A DNA stretch of 64,000 nucleotides from NCBI GenBank assembly GCA_040768665.1, contig JAXGMN010000020.1, forward strand, positions 1 to 64,000. The letters are read 5' to 3'. The position numbers and the translations under genes are program-made. This DNA is from JABWBD01 sp040768665 (GTDB taxonomy: Bacteria > Planctomycetota > Planctomycetia > Pirellulales > Thermoguttaceae). The notes beneath the pieces were generated by a model, which had not been told where the DNA came from, did not search any database, and saw nothing but the letters and a program-made list of their open reading frames with translations. The first letter of the stretch is position 1. Every line of letters begins with the position of its first letter. Positions 33,223 through 40,942 of the stretch are shown here, in pieces.

Positions 33223-33504
33223 ATGCCATTGCCGCAAGAGTCAGACATTGGTCGTCAGATGTTCGAAATCACTCGTGCAGGAATGATACCGATCCGGCTC
33301 CAAATGATCGAGCGACAAAGTAATACCCTGATTGACGAGGACCTCGTCGCGTGCCGATCCGTGCCCAGGAACGGAGAGATTGTCGAACACGGCCAACAGA
33401 GATGGCAGGTGGTTGGCGTTCAGCACGCGTTCCAGGAAGCCCAGATGGCCTCAGGCGTTGCCGCCAAGAACCAGTTCATCAGCGTGGCGATTATGAAGGG
33501 GTAG
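33223..33504 (+). CDS. conserved hypothetical protein (93 aa)
   Basis: A 93-residue protein starting MPLPQESDIGRQMFEITRAG and containing IPIRLQMIERQSNTLIDEDL, VPRNGEIVEHGQQRWQVVGV and AAKNQFISVAIMKG. AGGAGG lies six bases before the ATG, which fixes the start. The alternating beta pattern with a WQVVGVQH strand suggests a small beta-barrel or sandwich. No known family was recognised. It is on the plus strand, opposite to its neighbours. Confidence 0.65.
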   Translation: MPLPQESDIGRQMFEITRAGMIPIRLQMIERQSNTLIDEDLVACRSVPRNGEIVEHGQQRWQVVGVQHAFQEAQMASGVAAKNQFISVAIMKG

Positions 33505-33658
33505 CCGGAGAAACCCCTACGGCGTTGCCTCTATCCGCTCCTTCGAGCTCTGTCCATAGGCTCCGAAAATGCCCCGTTTCGTCGAGTACGGGAAGCGTGG
33601 GTCTCTAAGGCAAGCCAGACTCTTCTCTTCTACTGATTTGGCCAAATCGCCGCCCCGT

Positions 33659-34363
33659 TTATCCGCACTCGCTAAACCAGGACCGGTAGTCATCCAGCAC
33701 CTGGTAATTCGGTTCCGCCGGGTCGAGTTGAAGCTTGTGGAGAGGCAGTCTCCATCTGCCCTCCTCGTCTTGGACTTCGCAGAGGATCCCGTCGGTTCCG
33801 CGGCAAGCCGATTTGTCGAGCAGGTGAAGGACGACCAGGCCGCGGGGTCCTTTCGTGATTCGTTGCGACTCCTGCCAGCAGACAGCAGGGAAAGGAACGC
33901 GCAAGTGAGCGAGAAGATGCTCGTAGTACGTTCCCAGCGATCCCTCGTCGACGCGCGGCGGCGGATCGCTGTCGCCCAGGCCGAAAACCTGCCGAATGCG
34001 TTCGGTCCGACTCTGCTTCGAGGCCGGTTGTCCCGCAGCTTTGTCGGGTTGCTGCATCCAAACCGATCCGCCCGGGTCATGGATCAGGTCGTCCGCGTCG
34101 ATCCATTTCTCGCGAAAGTCGATGCCGTCTTCCTCGCAGCGTTTGCGGTAGAACTCCGCAATGAACGCGACGGTGCTCTGGTTCCATTGTACGAGACACA
34201 TGGTGCACGAGCCCGTCTCCACGCCGGTCACCACTCCGGCCCAGCCGCCCAGCGGCATGTCGGCATAGTCGAAATCGGTAACCCCGCTCTTCACGCGGAC
34301 GTGGTCGCCGACGACGAATCCAGTCTGGTGCGATTGGTCCACTGCGGGCCTCAGTTGTTGCAT
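33659..34363 (-). CDS. conserved hypothetical protein with KOW-like beta domain (234 aa)
   Basis: A 234-residue soluble protein. Residues about 15-95 contain GDHVRVKSGVTDFDYADMPL, GGWAGVVTGVETGSC and VQWNQSTVAFIAEFYRKRCE, the pattern of a small SH3/KOW-like barrel seen in planctomycete proteins that begin 'VxVKxGVxDxDxPDxPLGGWxG'. A helical region follows (SRTERIRQVFGLGDSDPP), then YYEHLLAHLRVPFPAVCWQE and a second beta region (GILCEVQDEEGRWRLPLHKL). The function is unknown; the first domain might bind proteins or nucleic acid. It ends 73 bp before the paralogue-2 gene on the same strand begins its 3' end. Confidence 0.65.
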   Translation of the reverse strand: MQQLRPAVDQSHQTGFVVGDHVRVKSGVTDFDYADMPLGGWAGVVTGVETGSCTMCLVQWNQSTVAFIAEFYRKRCEEDGIDFREKWIDADDLIHDPGGSVWMQQPDKAAGQPASKQSRTERIRQVFGLGDSDPPPRVDEGSLGTYYEHLLAHLRVPFPAVCWQESQRITKGPRGLVVLHLLDKSACRGTDGILCEVQDEEGRWRLPLHKLQLDPAEPNYQVLDDYRSWFSECG

Positions 34364-34436
34364 ACGTGCGGCGCTCGCCGCTGCCGCACGAGCTGCACCC
34401 GGGGGTTGCCGCGGCAGTCTTCCGGCTGCGGCGGTC

Positions 34437-34697
34437 TCAGGCCGGTTCCGCCATCAGTTTTACTTCGGGGATTCCCGCCAACAGGCGGTCCAGACCGGCG
34501 CGGGTTATCTGCGAGGTGTACATCACCTGGAACGTACAATATCCGGAATCTTGCGCCTCATGCACACTCTCGGCGGACTTGAAGGCGAACGAGCGACTGA
34601 GCCGATCAAGCAGCCACTCAGTGTTCTTTATGCCGTCGACCTGCACGCGGCAGGCATTACTGCCCAGCGGCCGCGTCCACACTCGAAAAGTTTTCAT
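34437..34697 (-). CDS. small conserved protein, paralogue 2 (86 aa)
   Basis: An 86-residue protein, MKTFRVWTRPLGSNACRVQV, with KNTEWLLDRLSRSF in the centre, YCTFQVMYTSQ and the end IPEVKLMAEPA. It is the paralogue of the gene at 17857-18114: the N-terminal motif, the helix and the C-terminal motif are shared, and the middle differs. Its start at 34697 is preceded by GGGGAAAT. The shared TACAATAT motif lies 46-65 bases upstream. Function unknown. Finding two copies 17 kb apart, each with the same leader, points to a duplicated, co-regulated family. Confidence 0.7.
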   Translation of the reverse strand: MKTFRVWTRPLGSNACRVQVDGIKNTEWLLDRLSRSFAFKSAESVHEAQDSGYCTFQVMYTSQITRAGLDRLLAGIPEVKLMAEPA

Positions 34698-34742
34698 TAT
34701 TTCCCCAGGCCAAAGGCCGACGAACGCGGTGCTGCATAATGC

Positions 34743-34781
34743 ACGTACAGATATTGTACCTCCAAACATCGCAGTACGGAA
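34743..34781 (-). promoter_or_regulatory. shared promoter/leader motif, copy 2
   Basis: On the minus strand: GAGGTACAATATCTGTACGT, matching copies 1 and 3 at 17 or more of 20 positions. The -35 region (TTCCGT with 17 bp spacing) is weak compared with copies 1 and 3. It stands upstream of the paralogue-2 gene. Confidence 0.5.
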
Positions 34782-34921
34782 GGGCGCCTCCGCGGGGCAG
34801 GGAATGACTTTCCCCGTCAATCAATCCCTCTTTAATGCCCAATCCCAGCCCCCTCCCACAGATGCTGGGTGGCAAGAGAGCTCGTGTCACAAAGACTTGC
34901 CGCACACTCACCCGCTGGCGG

Positions 34922-34951
34922 TTGGCCCCCAAGATTACGGCAAGCTATACT
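34922..34951 (+). promoter_or_regulatory. possible promoter of the pduS-pduT pair
   Basis: TTGGCC (34922-34927), an 18-bp spacer and TATACT (34946-34951) lie 33 bases before the pduS ATG. The -10 box is good and the -35 box moderate. Confidence 0.45.
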
Positions 34952-34983
34952 GGATGGTCTGGAAAACACCGTTTGAGGCCATC

Positions 34984-36315
34984 ATGACGACGATTTCTCG
35001 AGAGCAGGTTGCGGAAGCCGGTGTGGTTGGGGCCGGTGGCGCCGGATTTCCCACTCATGTCAAGCTTGCCGGCAAGGCAGACACGGTTCTGATCAATGCT
35101 GCCGAGTGCGAGCCACTGCTGCACAAAGACAAGGAGGTGCTCAAGCACTATGCCGACGCGGTCGTGGAAGGAACGGCGATCGCCATGCAGTTGGTCGGCG
35201 CCGGGCGGGGATCGATCGGCATCAAAGGGAAATACCACGAGGTCATCGACCTGCTCAAGGCCAAATTGCCGCAGAACATGGACATCGTCCCGCTGCACGA
35301 CGCCTACCCCTCCGGGGATGAGTTCATCCTGGTTTACGACGTCCTGGGCCGTGTCATCCCTCCCGGCGGGATCCCCTTGAATGTCGGGGCCGTGGTGATG
35401 AACGTGGAAACGGCCATGAACGTCGCCGCGGCGGCCAATCATCCGGTTACCGAGAAATACCTCTCGATCGCCGGCGCGGTCGCCAATCCGGTGACAATCC
35501 GTGTACCCGTTGGCGTGACGCTCGCCGAATGCGTGGCGGCCGCAGGCGGGCCGACAATTCCTGATCCGAACTACGTCGTCGGCGGAGTGATGATGGGCTG
35601 GCTGGAAGACAACCACAATGCTCTGGTGACCAAGACCACGGGTGGAGTGATTGTACTTCCCGACGATCACGTCGTCGTGCGTCGGAGACGGCAGGACTGG
35701 GGGCAGATCGTCAAGATCGGACGCAGCGCATGCGACCAGTGCAGTTTCTGCACCGAGTTGTGTCCCCGCTGGCTCTTGGGGCATCCGATCGAACCGCACC
35801 GGGCGATGCGGAGCCTCGAGTTCAACCTGGTGGGCGAGGCCAACGTCATCGGCACATCCTTCTGCTGCGAGTGCAACCTTTGCAGCCTTTATTCGTGCCC
35901 GGAGGATCTCGATCCGAAGAACGTCTGCACACAGAACAAGCGGCGGTTCATGGCCGAGAAGAATCGGTGGGAGAATCCGCCGTTCAACCCGCAGCGGCCG
36001 GTGCAGCACCTCAACAACCGCAAGGCCCCGACGGCAAGGTTAATGCAGAAGCTCGGCCTGATGCAGTTCCGCAACGTCGGACCACTGGACGACCGCTTGC
36101 TGCCGGCCGAGAGGGTCGGCATTGCGCTGAAGCAGCATATCGGTGCGCCGTGCGAGCTGGTGGTGCATTCCGGGGAGCGCGTGCGAAAAGGCCAGATCGT
36201 CGGGCGCCCGCCGGTGACCGACGGGAAACCGGCGCTCGGAACACCCGTGCATGCGTCGATCGACGGAACCGTCGCGGAAGTCCGCGACGGGATCGTCTGG
36301 ATCGCGAAGAGTTGA
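34984..36315 (+). CDS. pduS: PduS-like flavin/iron-sulfur protein (RnfC-like)
   Basis: Microcompartment-associated electron-transfer protein related to RnfC/NqrF-type subunits. In 1,2-propanediol compartments PduS reduces cobalamin with NADH, using FMN and two 4Fe-4S clusters. The 443-residue protein starts with the Gly-rich VVGAGGAGFPTHVKL, then the INAAECEPLLHKDKEVL region. The SLBB-like segment is around residues 160-215. The ferredoxin-type clusters are CDQCSFCTELCP and CECNLCSLYSCP. A biotinyl-lipoyl-like C-terminus (VRKGQIVGRPPVTDGKPA, then TPVHASIDGTVAEV) closes it. ATG 34984 has GAGG six bases upstream. It is followed 28 bp later by pduT. No diol dehydratase genes are in the window. 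Confidence 0.88.
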   Translation: MTTISREQVAEAGVVGAGGAGFPTHVKLAGKADTVLINAAECEPLLHKDKEVLKHYADAVVEGTAIAMQLVGAGRGSIGIKGKYHEVIDLLKAKLPQNMDIVPLHDAYPSGDEFILVYDVLGRVIPPGGIPLNVGAVVMNVETAMNVAAAANHPVTEKYLSIAGAVANPVTIRVPVGVTLAECVAAAGGPTIPDPNYVVGGVMMGWLEDNHNALVTKTTGGVIVLPDDHVVVRRRRQDWGQIVKIGRSACDQCSFCTELCPRWLLGHPIEPHRAMRSLEFNLVGEANVIGTSFCCECNLCSLYSCPEDLDPKNVCTQNKRRFMAEKNRWENPPFNPQRPVQHLNNRKAPTARLMQKLGLMQFRNVGPLDDRLLPAERVGIALKQHIGAPCELVVHSGERVRKGQIVGRPPVTDGKPALGTPVHASIDGTVAEVRDGIVWIAKS

Positions 36316-36343
36316 ACGAGAGAATCGAGAACAAGGAACCAAT

Positions 36344-36904
36344 ATGGCCTCGCCAAGATCCATTGGAGCGATTGAACTGTCGAGCATCGGCATCGGCTAC
36401 CTGATCGAAGACGAAATGCTCAAGGCCGCCTCGGTCGAACTACTCATCGCGCGCACGATCTGCTCCGGAAAGTACTTGATCGTGATCGGCGGCGCCGTCA
36501 GCGCGGTGGAGGCGGCGATGCAGGCCGGCCTGGCGAAGGCGGGCGAGGCGATCATCGACTCCATGGTTCTGCCGAACGTGCATGAGTCGGTGTTCGCGGC
36601 GCTCGGGCAATCCGTCGTCATTCCGACCGGTCAGGCCGGTGCATTGGGCGTCGTGGAGACATTCAGCGGCGTCAGCGCCCTGGCCGCAGCCGACGCCGCA
36701 GCCAAAGCGGCGCGAGTCACGCTTTTCCGGATTCACGTGGCGATGGCGCTGGGCGGCAAGGGGCTCATCCTCATGACCGGCTCGGTCGCCGACGTTCGTG
36801 CCGGCGTTCAGACGGCTGCCGACGAAGTGCGAAGCCGAGGATTGCTGGTTTCCGAGATCGTGATTCCCCGTCCGGACCCGGCGCTTTTCGGCGATTACCT
36901 CTGA
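36344..36904 (+). CDS. pduT: PduT-like tandem BMC-domain shell protein (BMC-T)
   Basis: A 186-residue shell protein with two BMC domains in tandem, forming trimers that look like hexamers in bacterial microcompartment shells. Domain 1 begins AIELSSIGIGYLIEDEMLKA and domain 2 is ALGVVETFSGVSALAAADAA. Cys 40 in ARTICSGKYLIVIGG corresponds to the Cys that binds the 4Fe-4S cluster at the pore of PduT. The end IPRPDPALFGDYL also fits PduT. The ATG has AAGGAA upstream. The PduS-PduT pairing suggests that electrons pass through the shell, from PduS to the cluster in PduT. No BMC-H or BMC-P genes lie nearby. Confidence 0.9.
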   Translation: MASPRSIGAIELSSIGIGYLIEDEMLKAASVELLIARTICSGKYLIVIGGAVSAVEAAMQAGLAKAGEAIIDSMVLPNVHESVFAALGQSVVIPTGQAGALGVVETFSGVSALAAADAAAKAARVTLFRIHVAMALGGKGLILMTGSVADVRAGVQTAADEVRSRGLLVSEIVIPRPDPALFGDYL

Positions 36905-36906
36905 CG

Positions 36907-37896
36907 TCACTCGGCCATCGTTTCCAGCAGCGCCACAAGCTCCGGCGGAACTGCTTTGTGCTCGGAGTAAGTTTCTTCAAACGGAGTCAGAGTCAATTCC
37001 CCGCGGATCTCCCCCGCCATCGCGCCGCCGTGCCCGGCCAGGAGAGAACGAACGGCGAAGTCTCCAAGACGGGTCGCCAGAATCCGGTCGCTGGTCACCG
37101 GCGAGCCGCCGCGCTGAAGATGACCGAGGATGACCACGCGCGTGGGAAAGGGGCAGCCGATCGCGCAGAGGCCCTCGTGGAGCTTGTCCGCTCCCCCTTC
37201 CTCGTCCCCTTCCGCCACGACCACGATGATCGACTGCTTGCCTCGCTGCTTGAGAACCTTCAGGTGGTCGAGGATCTGGTGCACATTGGTGGGCGTCTCG
37301 GGAATGCAGGCCACCTCCGCCCCGGCGGCGAGCGCCGTGTGCAAAGCGATATAGCCGCTGTGGCGGCCCATCACCTCGACCAGAAACATCCGTTCGTGGC
37401 TTTCGGCCGTGTCGCGAAGCTTGTCCAGCGCCTCGACGGCGGTCTGCACTGCAGTGGCGAAACCGATCGTGAACTCGGTGCCGATCAGATCGTTGTCGAT
37501 GGTGCCCGGACAGCCGATGATCTGGCCGTCCCAATAGCGGGCCAAGTCGACTGCGCCGCGGAAGGTGCCGTCGCCGCCGATCGGGACCAGTGCGTCGATC
37601 CCATGTTTTCGGAGGATCGCGGCGGCCTTTTTCTGGCCCGCCTCCGTGCGGAACTCGTCGCTGCGGCTGGTATGAAGCATGGTCCCGCCATACTTCGTCA
37701 ATCCCGATACCGAGCGGAGCGTCATCCGGGGTTGGCCGTCCGAATTGATGTAGAAGTCTTCATTCAGAAAACCCTGATATCCTCGGCGAATACCAACGAC
37801 CTCGTGTCCCGAAGACAGTGCGCACCGAACGACCGATCGCAGGCACGCGTTCATGCCCGGGGCATCGCCACCGCTACAGAAAACGCCGATCCTCAT
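36907..37896 (-). CDS. pfkA: 6-phosphofructokinase (ATP-type)
   Basis: Phosphorylates fructose 6-phosphate in glycolysis. 329 residues with all landmarks: VFCSGGDAPGMNACLRSVVR, IGGDGTFRGAVDLA, CPGTIDNDLIGTEFTIGFAT with the catalytic Asp, VEVMGRHSGYIAL and ETPTNVHQILDHL. The residue after GGDG is Thr and not the Asp of PPi-dependent enzymes, which supports ATP use. ATG 37896 is preferred (GAGG eight bases upstream); a TTG two codons earlier is possible. It converges with pduT, ending two bases after its stop. Confidence 0.92.
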   Translation of the reverse strand: MRIGVFCSGGDAPGMNACLRSVVRCALSSGHEVVGIRRGYQGFLNEDFYINSDGQPRMTLRSVSGLTKYGGTMLHTSRSDEFRTEAGQKKAAAILRKHGIDALVPIGGDGTFRGAVDLARYWDGQIIGCPGTIDNDLIGTEFTIGFATAVQTAVEALDKLRDTAESHERMFLVEVMGRHSGYIALHTALAAGAEVACIPETPTNVHQILDHLKVLKQRGKQSIIVVVAEGDEEGGADKLHEGLCAIGCPFPTRVVILGHLQRGGSPVTSDRILATRLGDFAVRSLLAGHGGAMAGEIRGELTLTPFEETYSEHKAVPPELVALLETMAE

Positions 37897-37924
37897 TGGC
37901 AATTCCTCAAAAAGTGAACTCAGA

Positions 37925-38148
37925 GGCTATCCGGAAACGGGGACAGGCACCCGGCATCGTAACCGTTCACGGGGCGGAGGAGAAGGGGACAGGTCCATGT
38001 TTTCGGCCCACCTCTTTGACGCCAAAACGGCCGAACTGGCCGAAAAATGGACCAGTCCCCGGCCGCCCCGTGAACGGTTACCCTGCATCTTGTATCAACT
38101 CCGGCTCCGAGACACAACATTCAGGAGCCAATCCCCGTTTCCCGATAG
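37925..38148. repeat. family D palindromic element, copy 1, interrupted by a family A element
   Basis: The left arm GAGGCTATCCGGAAACGGGG and the right arm CCCCGTTTCCCGATAG belong to family D. They match copy 2 at 40196-40290 read in reverse. A complete family A element (37959-38081) lies between them. Copy 2 shows what the site looks like without the insertion. Confidence 0.75.
37959..38081. mobile_element. family A element, copy 5, nested in a family D element
   Basis: A 123-bp element with GTAACCGTTCACGGGGCGG and CCGCCCCGTGAACGGTTAC ends. CCGGCATC (37951-37958) precedes it and CCTGCATC (38082-38089) follows, an 8-bp duplication with one mismatch. The uninterrupted D copy has a single CCTGCATC at the same place. 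Confidence 0.85.
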
Positions 38149-38152
38149 TCCG

Positions 38153-39106
38153 TCAAAAAGTGTCGATTTTCAACTCGTGCTCCTGCATGAACTGTTCGGC
38201 CTCCGCACGGTTAAACACCGCCTCCGTGGCCCCGACTGCCCGGACGCAACTGGCGCCTAACGCGCTGCCCCAACGAAGGCAGCCGGCCGGGTCCTCACCT
38301 CGCAGCAGTCCGGCGATGTAGCCCGCGTCGAAGGCGTCGCCGGCGCCGGTTCCGCCGACATACTCGGTGGGATAGACGCCGGCGCGGAGACGCAGGTCGT
38401 CGGAGATGAGAACTGTGCCGTGTTCCCCTTGCGTGATGACAACCGTATGGGCGCCAACGCCGCGGAACCGTTCTGCCTGCTCGACCGGATGTCGGACTTT
38501 CGTGATGACGGCAGCCTCGTCGTCGTTGGGCAGGAACACGTCGGTTTCCGGCAAGATCTTTTCCAACGCGTTCCAATAGTGGTCGCCGCCGAAGAGGACG
38601 ACGTCCAACACGGTCTTAGCGCCGCCGGCCCGCGCCGTGCGGAACAGGTCGACCATGGCATCGGTCTCCAGGTGCGACATCATCAGGTACCCCCCGACGT
38701 AGACCACTTTGGCCTGCCGGACCCAGTCGATCGGAATATGCTCGACGCGGAAGTGATTGCTTGCCCCGGGCGTGCTGATGAAACGGCGGTCCTGTCCCTT
38801 GACGTTGACAACCATCGTGCTGGCCGTACCCGCGCCGTGGACCTTGTGGATCGCGGAGACGTCAGCGCCGCCTTCGGCCAGGCTATCGATAATGAACTGT
38901 CCGAACGCGTCTTCGCCGACACAGCCGGACACGCCAACGCGGTAGCCAAGCTTGGTCAAATCGAGCCCGGCGTTGGCAGCGCAACCGCCCATCGCGAGCT
39001 GGATCCGTTCGGTGGGAACCAACTCGCCCGGATTGGGCAAGTGGTCGATCGGCGCACAAATGTAGTCGGCGAAGAGGATTCCCGCACAAAGACAATCAAT
39101 TGCCAC
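38153..39106 (-). CDS. PfkB family sugar kinase
   Basis: Ribokinase/PfkB-family carbohydrate kinase, 317 residues. N-terminal CLCAGILFADYICAPIDHLP, the Gly-rich LAMGGCAANAGLDLTKLGYR, TASTMVVNVKGQDRRFI, TDVFLPNDDEAAVIT and the ATP/anion-hole motif GGTGAGDAFDAGYIAGLL with its catalytic Asp are all present. The specific sugar is not predictable; 'KNDxEA'-like residues suggest fructose, ribose or 2-keto sugars. The stop lies just after the family D repeat and the start just after a repeat-rich spacer. Its location beside pfkA suggests a role in sugar phosphate metabolism, although the two genes are separated by repeats. Confidence 0.87.
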   Translation of the reverse strand: MAIDCLCAGILFADYICAPIDHLPNPGELVPTERIQLAMGGCAANAGLDLTKLGYRVGVSGCVGEDAFGQFIIDSLAEGGADVSAIHKVHGAGTASTMVVNVKGQDRRFISTPGASNHFRVEHIPIDWVRQAKVVYVGGYLMMSHLETDAMVDLFRTARAGGAKTVLDVVLFGGDHYWNALEKILPETDVFLPNDDEAAVITKVRHPVEQAERFRGVGAHTVVITQGEHGTVLISDDLRLRAGVYPTEYVGGTGAGDAFDAGYIAGLLRGEDPAGCLRWGSALGASCVRAVGATEAVFNRAEAEQFMQEHELKIDTF

Positions 39107-39287
39107 GTGTTGGCTCCGCTGCTGAAGTGAGTCGTGCTACTTGCGTCGGTACGCTGGGCACGACCTCATTGATAGCACGCCCGGCGCTGTTTTTCCACCC
39201 CCGGGTATACGTCGCGGACAAGCGAACGGCAGAAACAGAAGGACGGTTCGTAAAGGTCGCCCCACCCAAAGCGGGGCACCGGCTTAG

Positions 39288-39383
39288 GGCGTGTCCAAAA
39301 CTGCGCCAGGAGAAGGGGACAGGCACATTTTGCTCCGAAGACTCCGCAAAATGAGCCAGTCCCCGACGGTTTGGGATAGGCTC
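39288..39383. mobile_element. family B palindromic element, copy 3, flanked by TTAG
   Basis: Ends GGCGTGTCCAAAACTG and CGGTTTGGGATAGGCTC with the usual GGGGACAGGCACATTTTGC / GCAAAATGAGCCAGTCCCC inner arms. TTAG is found directly on both sides (39284-39287 and 39384-39387). A 4-bp duplication of this type is compatible with IS5-like transposition. Confidence 0.7.
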
Positions 39384-39387
39384 TTAG

Positions 39388-39500
39388 CCTAGTGCGTCGT
39401 CCACGCCAAAAGTTCGGGTTGCCCCTCGTTGGGCGATTGATCATTGTCCGCACGAAACCGCGTCCCCGCCCCGAAAATTTAGTCTGGACGACGCACTAGG
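39388..39500. mobile_element. family F element with 16-bp perfect terminal inverted repeats
   Basis: A 113-bp element. CCTAGTGCGTCGTCCA at 39388-39403 and TGGACGACGCACTAGG at 39485-39500 are perfect inverted repeats. It begins right after the duplication of the family B element. No coding capacity; MITE-like. If the true ends are GTGCGTCG/CGACGCAC, it is flanked by TA on both sides, as with IS630-type elements. Confidence 0.75.
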
Positions 39501-39531
39501 AGACATGCAGCGGGGGATTCGTGCGGCAGGT

Positions 39532-40179
39532 TCAGCGGCCGTGCATCGTTGCCCGCCGGATCAGATGCTCGTCCAAGACCTGAAGTATTCCGCGTGCGAC
39601 CGCGTCCTTATTCCCATCGAGCCGCGCGAGCGAGTTGCCCGAGCGGTCGATGATCTCGACCGCCGTGGAATCCGCCTGAATGGCTGAGGGACCATTCAAC
39701 ACGATCAGGTCGCACTTCTTTCGTTCGAGCTTCTGCATGGCACGCATCCGGACGTCTTCGGTCTCGAGGGCGAAAGCCACCAGCCACTGCGACTGTCTCG
39801 TGTCGCCAAGCGTCGCCACGATGTCGGCCGTTTCCACGAGGTGAAGCTTGAGGGGATCGCCGGTCTTGGCGATCTTGTGCTTCGCGACCTGTACCGGCCG
39901 GTAGTCGCATGGGGCTGCCACTCCGATCAGCCCGTCGCATTGAGGAAACACGTCCAGGCATGCCTGGAGCATCTCTTCGGTCGAGACAACGGGAACGACC
40001 GTTGCACGACTGGGATACTTGAGTTCGACCGGTCCGCTGACGATGACAACCTCGTGCCCGGCCTCAAGCGCGGCGCCAGCCAGCGCGCGACCCATCCGTC
40101 CGCTCGATGCATTCGTTAGGTAGCGAACCGGATCGAGGTATTGGCGAGTGGGGCCGGAGGTGATGAGAATACGTGCCAT
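39532..40179 (-). CDS. coaB: phosphopantothenate-cysteine ligase (CoaB, separate gene)
   Basis: Second step of the coenzyme A branch from 4'-phosphopantothenate: joins cysteine using a nucleotide triphosphate. 215 residues corresponding to the CoaB half of the usual CoaBC protein. Motifs: ILITSGPTRQYLDPVRYLTN, NASSGRMGRALAGAAL, GVAAPCDYRPVQVAKHKI, FALETED and VLNGPSAIQAD. In bacteria coaB is normally fused to coaC. Here it is a separate gene, downstream of coaC and separated from it by about 217 bp of repeat elements. The AxxDYRP Ala/Asp region is mostly kept. Confidence 0.88.
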   Translation of the reverse strand: MARILITSGPTRQYLDPVRYLTNASSGRMGRALAGAALEAGHEVVIVSGPVELKYPSRATVVPVVSTEEMLQACLDVFPQCDGLIGVAAPCDYRPVQVAKHKIAKTGDPLKLHLVETADIVATLGDTRQSQWLVAFALETEDVRMRAMQKLERKKCDLIVLNGPSAIQADSTAVEIIDRSGNSLARLDGNKDAVARGILQVLDEHLIRRATMHGR

Positions 40180-40195
40180 GGGAAGGTGGAGCTAC

Positions 40196-40290
40196 GAGGC
40201 TATCCGGGAAGAGGGACTGGCTACCGCATGCTGTGTGTTGGAGACGGAGATTACGCGAGATGCAGGTTGCCTGTCCCCGTTTCCGGATAG
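40196..40290. repeat. family D palindromic element, copy 2
   Basis: Reads GAGGCTATCCGGGAAGAGGG on one side and CTGTCCCCGTTTCCGGATAG on the other. In reverse it aligns with copy 1 (37925-38148) on both sides of the inserted family A element, including CCTGCATCT at the insertion point. Confidence 0.75.
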
Positions 40291-40305
40291 ACGCTTAGGA
40301 TTGAT

Positions 40306-40388
40306 CGAGAAATAAGTGTCAGGAACCATTTGCCGGAAACCGGCCCTTCGGGTGCTTCGCACAAATGGTTCCTGACACTTTTTTCTCG
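40306..40388. repeat. family E hairpin element with flanking direct repeats
   Basis: AAGTGTCAGGAACCATTTG (40314-40332) and CAAATGGTTCCTGACACTT (40362-40380) form a perfect 19-bp stem, extended outward by CGAGAAA/TTTCTCG with one mismatch. GCTTAGGATT occurs on both sides (40293-40302 and 40395-40404). The stem is followed by a T-run, so it may also act as a terminator. The style resembles REP elements linked to RAYT transposases. Confidence 0.7.
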
Positions 40389-40396
40389 AACGTTGC

Positions 40397-40942
40397 TTAG
40401 GATTTGGATCGAAGCTCGAGGGTCTGGGCAATGACTTCAAAGAGCTTGTCCGGCGATGCCATTCGGCCGGGGCCGACGTCGCCGCAACTCAGGTGGCCTT
40501 CCTCGGGATCGACGAGGAGATAACCATCGGATCGGAGTTGCACGACGTTGCGCTGGACCGCCGGCTTCCGCCACATTTCGCAGTTCATCGCGGGCGCAAG
40601 GATCGCAGGCCCGTCAAACGAAAGCAGCGTCGTGCTCAACAGGTCATCGGCCAGACCGTTGGCCGCTTTGGCCAGGAAGTTGGCCGTTGCGGGAGCAACG
40701 CACATCAGTTCTGCCGCCCTGGCCAGTTCAATGTGGGGATGGGCTCCGGCTCCGAAGACTTCGGTGCGGACCGGTCGGCCGGTGAGCGCCTCAAACGTCT
40801 TGGGGCCGACGAGCTGCGTGGCGGCATCGGTCATGACCACCGAGACACCCGCCCCCGCCTGGACCAATCGGCTGACCAGGGCCGCCGTCTTGTAGGCGGC
40901 GATCCCGCCGGTCACCCCGATCAGCAACTCCCGGCCGTTCAT
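40397..40942 (-). CDS. coaC: phosphopantothenoylcysteine decarboxylase (CoaC, separate gene)
   Basis: Flavoprotein that decarboxylates 4'-phosphopantothenoylcysteine in coenzyme A biosynthesis. 181 residues: LLIGVTGGIAAYKTAALVSR with the FMN-binding loop, the active-site His in AHPHIELARAAE, CVAPATANFLAKAANGLADD, the PxMNxxMW motif as APAMNCEMW, and the conserved Cys loop in HLSCGDVGPGRMA. All catalytic residues are kept. It overlaps rpoZ by four bases (ATGA arrangement). The stop codon lies within the direct repeat that flanks the family E element. Confidence 0.9.
   Translation of the reverse strand: MNGRELLIGVTGGIAAYKTAALVSRLVQAGAGVSVVMTDAATQLVGPKTFEALTGRPVRTEVFGAGAHPHIELARAAELMCVAPATANFLAKAANGLADDLLSTTLLSFDGPAILAPAMNCEMWRKPAVQRNVVQLRSDGYLLVDPEEGHLSCGDVGPGRMASPDKLFEVIAQTLELRSKS

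Noticed and set aside
212..40390. The palindromic repeats as a CRISPR array
   Set aside because: Copies are far apart, lie in both orientations, have no regular spacers and no cas genes are present.
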